Of a stretch of 64,000 nucleotides of DNA, positions 55,797-64,000 are shown piece by piece; position 1 is the first letter of the stretch, and every line of letters starts with the position of its first letter. The notes beneath the pieces are model-generated. The model made no database searches and was not told where the DNA came from. It saw only the letters and a list, made by a program, of their open reading frames with translations. The position numbers were made by a program, and so were the translations under genes. The stretch is from Scopulariopsis brevicaulis (lineage: Eukaryota; Ascomycota; Sordariomycetes; Microascales; Microascaceae): assembly GCA_017657125.1 (NCBI GenBank), contig JAGFNX010000106.1:1-64000 (forward strand), written 5' to 3'.

Positions 55797-57523
55797 GGTG
55801 CTGTAGAGCGAAGATGACGGGGTTGGAGAGGGATTGACTGTGGGTGTAGAGTGTCGGAGGGGATAATATATGTACGAGCTCCATATTCCCCAAGGCAGGA
55901 CGAGGGACCTGCGGGAAGGGGATCGATCACATCTGGTTCTCACGGGTGTGTTTTGACATTTTCTGATCTTGTTTCTTCTTCATTTGGCTTGATATCCGTT
56001 GAAACGAGGGAAGGTGCCGGCATCGAGGCGAAGTGTTTGATTCTTTCCGTCATTTTTTCCGCAATCTGTTTGTTTTCTTTTTCGATTTCTCATTGAGCTT
56101 TGCGGTTTCTTTCTTCGTTTTTCTTTCTATCCTGCCTTTGCGAAAACGGGGGAATTTCATACACGGGGGATCTAAGGCTTTGTTCGGACCTTCTTTCCTG
56201 GTGCTGGCTTTTGTCGGCTGTGGGAGGGAGGTGATGTCGGAGGTTTAGGACGTACAGGGGGAGGAAGAAGGGGTGGTTAAGGGGAACAAAAAGTTGGTTT
56301 GATATGTTGACCTCGTTTGGCACGGTCGAGTACGAGGACGGGGAACATGAGAGTAGGATTAGGAATACAGTCCGTTTAACAGGATCAGGGTGTGTGCCTT
56401 GTGCGGTCGAGTCGTGCCAGCTCAGTTCCGTCCCTAGATGAGGCCCTTCGGTGTCAAGACGAGGAGGGCCACGTTAAGGAGTATGAGGGGATACCAGCTT
56501 AGCCCTTCGTAGAGGCCTTCCCTCAGCGGACGGGCCAACTTGTCGTCACCACTACTGCAATCGGTTCACCATGCCATGATAAACACTCCGGAATCACCAG
56601 TTCTTGAGCTTTCCAGAGAATAGTTGGTTCAACCTCTTTCATCGTGGAGCCTGCCGAATACCCGTTTCCGTCATCACCTGTTCTCGCCACTATCGGGACA
56701 AAGCCCGTCGTACAGAGGGCCCCAGCAAGGCATCAAAACAAAGTATGGTAGATAGGAGGCTCACGTACATATATCGAACGTCAATATAGGAAGCAACCCC
56801 CAACTCCCGAACGAGAAGACCGAGTCAGCACGTTCAACGTCACGCTCCGCCGCGCAAAACCGCACCAATCTTCGATCCCGTAGCAACGTACCTTATATAT
56901 ACTATATACCAACAACCTCCCGCGCACCAGGCGCGAGAACATAACTAGCGAAACACCCTTCTACGCCCGCACCAGGACGGAGGGCTAGGGAAAGAGACCG
57001 CAGGGAACGCGAGGCCCCCAAACGAGAATTAAGGGAGAAGCAAGAGAAGAAGAAAGATATTCCGGTATTCAAATGAAAAGCCGCCTGCTCCCTAATCATG
57101 AATCATACCCGAAACAGAAGATAAGCACCTATGGTTGAAAACCGTCATGAGAAAGAGAAATCGCAACACCGAAGCGATTAAAGGAGATCATCCAGGAAAA
57201 AGAAAGAAAAAAGGACATGAAAGGCGCAATTACCCAATTAGAACCACCAACACACACCCCTTCCAACCCAAAACAAACCTTTCATTCGTCATGACGATGG
57301 ACCTCATTAGTTCGTCGTTATATACAGTCCCTCCCACTCCTCCATACACCAGAAACAGAAAAGAAAACAAGAGTAAAAGACAAGACAGCGTCTCACACTC
57401 GACGCCTCACAAACCCGACACCAGAGGATCGGACCGTCTCCGCGTCGTACCCCGTCTGCGGGGCGCGTGGTGAGTCGGATAGCAGATATTCACGCCGGCA
57501 AGCCTGTCCAACCATGCGATCCC
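55797..57523. other. Long convergent 3' region
   Basis: About 1.7 kb between the stops of the kinase gene and the ArfGAP gene, long for two 3' UTRs. It has T-rich stretches (56.0-56.2 kb) and A-rich stretches (57.1-57.4 kb). No frame or RNA that I can support. Confidence 0.4.
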
Positions 57524-60500
57524 CTATCGCTCGGGGATGGGCGACTTGGCCAGCCTGCCTCCCATGCTCACCCTCTTCTGCAGCCGCGCCTCCTTTTCGC
57601 GCTGGAGCCTCTGCTCCTGCGTGAGGCTGGCGTTGCTGGGCGTCGCGCTCAGCCCCTCGCTCCCGAAACCCGTCGCCCTCCCGCGCTTCTGCTCGACGTA
57701 CTGCTGCGCGCTGCGGCTCAAGGGGAACGCCGGGGGGGAGGACGGTATCTCGGCGCCGTTCTGGATCAGGAGCTCGGCGACGGCGAAGGCAACCTCCTTG
57801 TAGTCCTGGCTGTGCTGGCCCGTGGAGACTGCGGAGGGGGAGGCCGGGTCCGCGGCCGCAAGAGCGAGATAAATGGCGTGGGTCCCCCTTGACTTGTCCG
57901 TGATGTTGGGGTTGGCTTTGAGGGCCAGAGCGTAGACGACTTGCTGGATGTCGTTCTTCTTAATCGCGGCAAGAAGGGTGTCATCCGCGTTCGGGTATCG
58001 CGAGAGTGTCGGTGAGATGGGCTCCACGTACACCCGATCGACATATTTGGCCGTTATGAACTTAAGCCGCTGCTCCCGCGTCACCTGCGGTGTCGGCTTC
58101 AAGGCAGGGTCCAGCTTGGCCTCCCACGTCATGTTTGACACCCGATTCCCGATGAGGAGCAGGAGCTCGATGATGTCCGAGGTAAACGACGTGATGTCGA
58201 GCGTGAGGGACCGCACTTTGCTGATGTGGGTGCCGAGGGACCTGTGGATTCCACTGCACTCGATGCACACGATGATGGCCAGGTTGATCGAAACCCACTC
58301 GACCTTGGACCCAGACCCGCAGTCGGCACACCAGCAGTTGCCCTGGTCATTATCGCGGAGCATCTGGAGGAGCTTGTCGGGGTCCTCGTCGTAGCTCGAG
58401 CTCACCCTCCTGTGTGCTGCCGGCCGATTCCCGACAGTCGTACGCCGTGAGGGGATATTGGAGCCGGTGAAATTGTGAGAGGAACTGTGGGAGTGGTGGC
58501 CCTTGCCCGTCAGGATTGACCCGATGTCTCGTTTGAGGGAGGAGGCGGTGCTCATCGGAGAGGGAGACGGTTCTGGTTTGTCCTTCAGCCCTCTGCCTTC
58601 TACGGCGCTCTGCAGAGCGTTGTTGATGGAGACGATCCACGAGCTCATGTCCTCCTCGGAAGTAGCCTGGTACACCCTTTTATAGTTGGGCGTGATGACC
58701 TCAAAACAGAACCGACGCTCGGCATTGCGCGCCTCCCTGACAGACGCCATCCGAAGGTCAATCGGATCCATGTGAAGGTCCAGCTTTTGCTTCCAGTTAC
58801 TGTACTCGGACAGTTTTCCCTGGTCAAGTACGATCCAGAACCTAACCATCGTTAGCCACCGGCTTGTTTGTCGACAGACATCGAAAGAGGAACATCTACT
58901 CACTTGTGCCAGCCCGCCTTCAGCTGGGCCCGTGGGTCAACGTGGCTGCCCGGACGGCTGAGTGCCCACAGCAATCCCTCCTTTCTGTGAGAGTCGGCCC
59001 TCTCTTCATTCACCCTCTGGCCATAGTCACGCTCTTCCAGGTCTCGGATTCCCTTGAACTTCGAGGTCAGGCCGGGACTAGCGCCAATCCCCTGACCGAG
59101 ACTCCCAGGGGATCTCGAGAGTTCAGCTGCATTGATCGCACCACCCGTCCCAGGGCCCCCAGCGGAGCCGCTTCTCAGCTGCGAGCCGGTGCTGTCAGCA
59201 CGACCAAGCTCCGTGTCCGAGTGAGACTGGTATCCTCCGTTTGACGACGGTGGGGGAGCTGACGCTGAAGGGTCCGGCTCCATGTACGGCAGGTTGCTCT
59301 GCTCTAAAACCCGTCGCTTTTCCTCGCGCTCGCGCCTTTGATACTGGTACTCCTTGTCGGCTCCCAGGACCTCGCTCGAAAGAGCTTCGAGTTGCGGGAG
59401 TAGCAGGTCGATCTTCTTCGCCGTAGCAAGGAAGCCTGATGTTTGAGCGTCGGCATATTTGGTGAGGTGAGAGAGTATTTCTTGCTCTTTGCGGCCGCCG
59501 TGGAGGTCTTGCATGAAGCTCGAGTAGTCGAACCGTTTCAGCTCAAAGTTCCGCCGCTTCGTCTGGTACTTCGAGTCGCTCTCCGCAAGTTTCTTAGTCT
59601 TGACAGAGTCGTGGCGCTGACCCAGATACCGCGAGACATAGCTGTAGTAGTCTTTGCTCTCCTCCTCGAAATCGCGCTTCTTCGAATCAGCCTGTTTGAT
59701 ATCGTAAACATACAGTCGATGTAGAGGGTCGATGATGATCTTCTGGAGGTTCGCGGTATCCCGGCGCCGGTAGGCGAGGATCTCCCGCGCGATCTGGTCA
59801 AAGTAGTGCTCAATGACAGGCTGGACAGCATTGGCATTGGTAGTCGACGCGTCGCGAAGAGCGTCCATAAAGGCAGAGACCGCATCATTAGCTTCAAGTT
59901 GGGCGTTGTGGGCTCGTTCCGCCCGTTTGAGGACCCGCTTCAGCTGGGAACGCATGTTGCCCGTCTTCTGCTCAAGTGCCTTGATTGTCGCTCGGAAAAC
60001 TGGCCCGTCGTTGGCTACCGTCACATCCTCCATGGGCTTTGGGCAGGCGACGTCCACTCGGACAGGCTCTTTTATAATCGGAGCGGGCGGGGTGGTGGCC
60101 GATCCCGCGGCCAATCCGCCTGCTGTTTCGACTTCCTGGACCGGCGCAAGGGGAGATACGGGCTCTTCGTTGTCGGCGGTGCTTATGCGCGAGTCGACGG
60201 TCTGGGACGAAACAGCCCGCGGCTTGGGTGGCGAAGCTAGAAGGAGAGGAAGCGGAGAGCTCGGGTTGCTAAGGGGCAACAGAGGATCTGAACAATATGG
60301 TTAGAGTGACCTGAAGTGCGCGACTTTAGCGGAGGAAGACCTACTTGCTACCCAGTAGGAGAAGCTGGCGAGAGTATGAAAACGGTTGGCATGCGGATCG
60401 TATTCGACAAACTAGATCCGGCACCAGATGTTAGTATGCGCTTCGACTTCGATCAGAGGCGTAGGTACGACGGGAGGGAGGACGCACACTGCACGAGTTT

Positions 60501-61214
60501 CTCCAGCCTCCGCCCTTGTCCTCTGTGTTCTTCGGAGGCTTCCACTTCCACGTCCACTCAAAAGTAACAGATTGAGTACCGTCGGTGCCATAGTCGCCAA
60601 CGAGAGCGACATTCGCATTCTTGTGGAGGTTCGGATCGGCGTGGAATTCTCTGGTGACCAGGGTCTCCACCTCCTTGGGCGAGGAGGCATAAACGTAGGT
60701 GAGCGCATTGATGCGGGTATCGAGAGGTTGTGGGTTGGTGTCTATAGATGTGTTCGAGGGTTTGTGGGCTTGCGTCTGGCGGATGATGAAGTTGAACTTG
60801 AAGGTTAATTCGTCGTCGTTTGTAAGCTTCAGGAGGAAACTAGGAGGTCCGTTTATAGATTCGGGATCCTGATCAACAGTTGTATTAGCTTCGGAGCGCG
60901 AGCATTCCATCGGGGTTGATGCGCGACGAACCTGGACAAATTCGACGGGAGACGGGTCTCCTTCGGATCGCGAAGCGGTTACGTTCGTGGCAGGGAAGCC
61001 GCCCGGAGTGATACTAATCGCAGATGACCGACGGGGACTGGATATAGAAAGCGAAGAGATGGCGACTGGAGACAGGCAGAGACAGTCAGTAAAGCTGTGG
61101 GATGCTCGGCGCGGGAGGCGGCAGGGCGCCGGAGACGTCAAGCGACTCACATCGGTCCTGGTCCAGTAGGTGGAGAGAAGCGCCCTCGTCGGGCCTGCTG
61201 GCGACGTTTCCCAT
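57524..61214 (-). CDS. BAR-PH-ArfGAP-ankyrin protein with N-myristoylation signal (Csx2-like)
   Basis: An Arf GTPase-activating protein that should couple membrane curvature to vesicle traffic. Exons on the minus strand are 61214-61151, 61065-60932, 60868-60488, 60411-60345, 60287-58904 and 58841-57524, 1115 residues. The N-terminus MGNVASRPDEGASLHLLD fits an N-myristoylation signal. The first 215 residues include SFLLKLTNDDELTFKFNFII and FVEYDPHANRFHTLASFSYW, seen in fungal Csx2-like proteins. A BAR-type coiled coil covers about 300-530, a PH domain about 645-770 (KEGLLWAL to SSWIVSINNALQ), and the ArfGAP finger about 845-960 with CADCG and CIECSGIHRSLGTHISKV, where the Arg finger is present. 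The finger spacing is CX2CX17CX2C. A weak ankyrin stretch (TLLAAIKKNDIQQVVYAL) follows. The 63-base intron at 60869-60931 keeps frame and could be retained. Confidence 0.9.
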
Positions 61215-63586
61215 CGTGGGCGTCGGATGGCCCTGGCGGCCTTTTGTGATTTAGGAGGACGTGAGGAGGACAGGCGGCCCAGGATCTCTGCTGTAGTGGA
61301 CGGAAGGATGATGAGGGTTAAAAGGCCGTCCGGGGCTGCTATATCCGGCGCTCGAAGCAGCGTTGACGGGCTGTCAGAGGGTCGGTCCCAGATTGCGTGC
61401 AGCCGTGCCGGTGCATATGTGTGCTCGGTAAGTGTCAATAGGTATAGGCGTAGGGGGCGGCTGGAAGGGTGTGCGACAGGACGGGGTCGGCTCCTGGTCG
61501 CAGTGCACGGCTAATGAAAGGCGCGGGGCAGACACCGGATCGAGTTTGTGGTGGTGGTTGGGGCGGGGCCGATATTACTTGTAGAATTGCGACGGGCGCA
61601 GACTGCTCCTTCAAAGAGCTCCCGACAAACGCCGCGGCAGGAGATCTGGATGGGAAGAGGGGTACGGGGTGACGGTATTACGAGTCTTTGATACATGTGT
61701 CAGAAGCTCGAGGAATGGGCGTCTGCAAGCGGATACACCCCTGCTGATGGCCATGTGTTGGAGCTGAAGGAGCAGAGGCGGGTTGATATCGCATCGAGAA
61801 GCCAGGATGGACAGCGGGAGGCCAGGCAACACAGCACCTCGAGGTACCCAGGTACTTGCGGGTGATGGGTTAAGGTGCGAGGTGGGAAGAAACACTGTAG
61901 GGCGATCTGCTCTTGTTGCTCGGTGGACGCAGAGAGCCGGGTTCAAAGACGGAAATGGCAGTCCAAGGATGCGGTGAAGAAAGCAGGGAGGTTGCTTTGC
62001 AGATGGGATGGTGCTAAGTCCCAGTGCAGAAGGCCATCGCAATTTTCCATCTGTCGGCACGTCACAGAGCATTGTTGTTTATTGTGCACCCTGCGCCGTG
62101 TATGTAATACTTGTATTACAAGGGTCCAGGTGGGGAGCCCTGGATGTGCAAGGTAATCTTCCCCTTGGCTAGCGCATTGACTGCTGGCTGAATGCCGTCC
62201 TCGACAACCACAGGTCCTCTGGGGTGGAAGCGGACTTCAGAAGTACTATGTATGCCTCCAAGACAGAGAAGAGCATATCCACCTACATTCCATCCTCTCA
62301 TTGTTGGATCTGGAATGGAGAATGAGGGCGAATGCCATACGTAAACTGCCACCGCATCACGAGGCACACCTAATTCTCACTCTTTATCTTTGGTCACCAG
62401 CTGACCCGTCTCTGGCTTCCAGGTCGTAAGTATCGCAACCAAGTCGCCACTGCCACCCGCGCTACACACCTTGGCTCTCGACGCTCCCGCAGAAACATTT
62501 CCCGGCGCATTCTGGTGCCTGCCCCAAGGGACACCCAGGATCCCATGGGCGGGTCACGATGCCGCGTCACCACTGGTCATAGGACCCCTACGAACACGGC
62601 CTGTAGGGGCAGCAAACTTTCTTGGGGTAGCTTGGAAGCCAGCAGCGCCGACGGATAGCGTGGCGATCAAGTTTGACCTAGCGTAGCTGCAAGCTGGGTT
62701 TAGAAAAGACGCAGCTTTGACTCCCACGCCATTCCACCCCCACTGGTAAAGTGGTGGAACGAACAGGGGAATCAGAGAGCCTGAGGGGACTAGAGGGCGA
62801 CTGAGAACCTGGTGTCATTGTTGCTGGTACGACCAAGATCCAGCAATGTTCCACCGGGTCTTGTAATATCAGGACGAACCGTAGGCTTAGCCAGTCTTGA
62901 ATCAGGGGTTCTGATTCTGAGCCCACAAGGGCATCTCGGAGTTGTCCACCGAATGGATGCTCAAGATCAAGACGGAGGCTGGAGCTCTTCGTTGTCCAAC
63001 CTGGGATCTCAAAAGGAGTCAAGGTAATTGCTCGTGATGTTGCTGCCAAAGGCAGAAGACCCACAACAAGGACATGGTTTCGCTAGAGAAGCAATTTCCT
63101 CGCAAGGGAATGAGAACCCCTATCGCCCCACGCCTGCAAGCGGGGTGGTTCTGGGATGGATGACGTTAGCGAATGCCGGCAGACGAGACCACTGACGGTG
63201 CCCAGCCCAGCCCAATGCAGCTGTTTCAAACGGACCGCAGCCTCAGCACGCTAGCTCAGCTAATACGGCAAGAAGCGTCCGTGTTCCTCGATTGTCGGAC
63301 AACCCAGTCTCCATGAGTCCTACACATACCACACCATCTTAGACCTTTTCCCTCAGCATTCATGTCTTTCTGTGCGAGTATATTTTTCACCGAGCGTCGT
63401 CCTAATCGCACCGTCTTCGGCTTGTCCCTCGTTGACGCCATCGCGCCCCGTCCGCAAAGCAGCCGTCCTGGCCGTACATAATGCTGCTAATCCCCGATTG
63501 ATGCGCTGTCGCCGATCCATCACTTCGAGTCCGTCCCACGTCCTACTCCGCAAGCCTTAGAGCCGGCCCACGCCGACGCCGCCAGC
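61215..63586. promoter_or_regulatory. Divergent region between the ArfGAP gene and the C2/MUN-like gene
   Basis: About 2.37 kb between two start codons. Short frames only; none resembles a known protein. The ends hold the two leaders. Confidence 0.4.
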
Positions 63587-64000
63587 ATGTCGACAGCCTC
63601 GAGCCGATCCTACCAGCCGAATCGCAGCAGCCGCATGAGCAGCAGCCGCATGCCCAGGAGATCTAGGGCCATCTCTAGATCGCTGCATGCGAACATCGTC
63701 AGCCGCGACGAGGCCTTCACATACGCGCTCCGAGTCGCCTATCTCCACCACCTGCTCCAGCCCCGGGCCAAGCGAAAGCAATATGTCTCCGCCCCGACGA
63801 AACCCTTCCACCGGTCGCAGTCGAGCGTGGGACACCTGCTGCAGGACTTCGTCTCGACCGGCAATGTCGGTGGGAGCCTCAAGCTGCCCCACAGCTTCCG
63901 CCAGAGCCTCTTCGACCGGATGCAGAAAGTCCTCCAGGGCGCCGAACGGATGCCGGGCTACAACGACCCCGCCGTCAAGAGATGCTTTGCCGAGGCCTAC
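63587..64000 (+). CDS. N-terminus of a protein resembling fungal C2/MUN-domain (Munc13-like) proteins, cut by the window end
   Basis: Only the first 138 codons are inside the window, open to the last base with no intron seen. The start MSTASSRSYQPNRSSRMSSS is Ser/Arg-rich and disordered. It is followed by HANIVSRDEAFTYALRVAYL, HHLLQPRAKRKQYVSAP, a linker, and SFRQSLFDRMQKVLQG then MPGYNDPAVKRCFAEAY. From memory these strings resemble the opening of the large fungal proteins with a C2 domain inside a Munc13-type MUN region (DUF810), related to fission yeast Git1. No C2 domain is visible in the part present, so the call rests on the N-terminal resemblance. The reading frame itself is strong: C-ending codons throughout and a good start context. 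Confidence 0.6.
   Translation, partial: MSTASSRSYQPNRSSRMSSSRMPRRSRAISRSLHANIVSRDEAFTYALRVAYLHHLLQPRAKRKQYVSAPTKPFHRSQSSVGHLLQDFVSTGNVGGSLKLPHSFRQSLFDRMQKVLQGAERMPGYNDPAVKRCFAEAY

Overview
The window is nuclear DNA of a filamentous ascomycete, most likely a Sordariomycete. Three things point there. Genes carry short introns of about 50-150 bases with GT donors, CTAAC/CTAAT-like branch sites and (C/T)AG acceptors. Coding DNA is GC-rich with C-ending codons. Several proteins are of types best known from Neurospora and relatives: a PRD-4/Chk2 kinase, an ARG-13 ornithine carrier, a HAM-8-like membrane protein and a Zn2Cys6 regulator. I see no rRNA, tRNA, CRISPR array, intact transposon or secondary-metabolite cluster. 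Exon boundaries below were worked out by reading frame, splice sites and protein-family continuity; every multi-exon model closes in frame.

Layout. 0-5.3 kb: a Zn2Cys6 transcription factor (+) with a 6-base microexon and an unexpected TGA codon just before its zinc cluster, then chaperonin subunit CCT4 (-). 5.8-8.7 kb: proteasome ATPase RPT1 (+) and an unnamed cysteine-rich protein (-). 10-16.8 kb: cytochrome c1, an ARO3-type DAHP synthase and an ARS2/Serrate RNA-processing protein, all on -. 17.8-25.8 kb: a TSPO/MBR membrane protein (+), a diverged tandem repeat, the ornithine carrier ARG-13 (-), spliceosomal helicase PRP28 (-), mitoribosomal mL59 (+) and DPH4 (+). 26.4-32.9 kb: 14-3-3 (-), the F1-ATPase inhibitor (+) and nucleoporin NSP1 (-). 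35.6-42.2 kb: 6-phosphogluconate dehydrogenase (+), eIF2 gamma (-) and a LAA2-like adaptor-associated protein (-). 45.7-51.8 kb: a four-span HAM-8-like protein (+), UMP/CMP kinase with a spliced-on mitochondrial/membrane leader (+) and eIF3m (-). 53.5-64 kb: the PRD-4/Chk2 checkpoint kinase (+), a BAR-PH-ArfGAP protein (-) and the start of a protein resembling fungal C2/MUN proteins, cut by the window edge.

The genes do not form a pathway cluster; this is a conserved housekeeping block covering protein folding and turnover, translation, mRNA processing, mitochondrial function, amino-acid metabolism and signalling. Many neighbours are divergently transcribed from gaps of 0.4-3.5 kb, the longest next to signalling or cell-surface genes. 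The points most worth a second look are the TGA and microexon in the transcription factor, the two-start UMP kinase, the unnamed zinc-type protein, the tandem repeat at 18.6-19.0 kb and the 3.5-kb gap ahead of the HAM-8-like gene. I found no convincing new multi-gene system.
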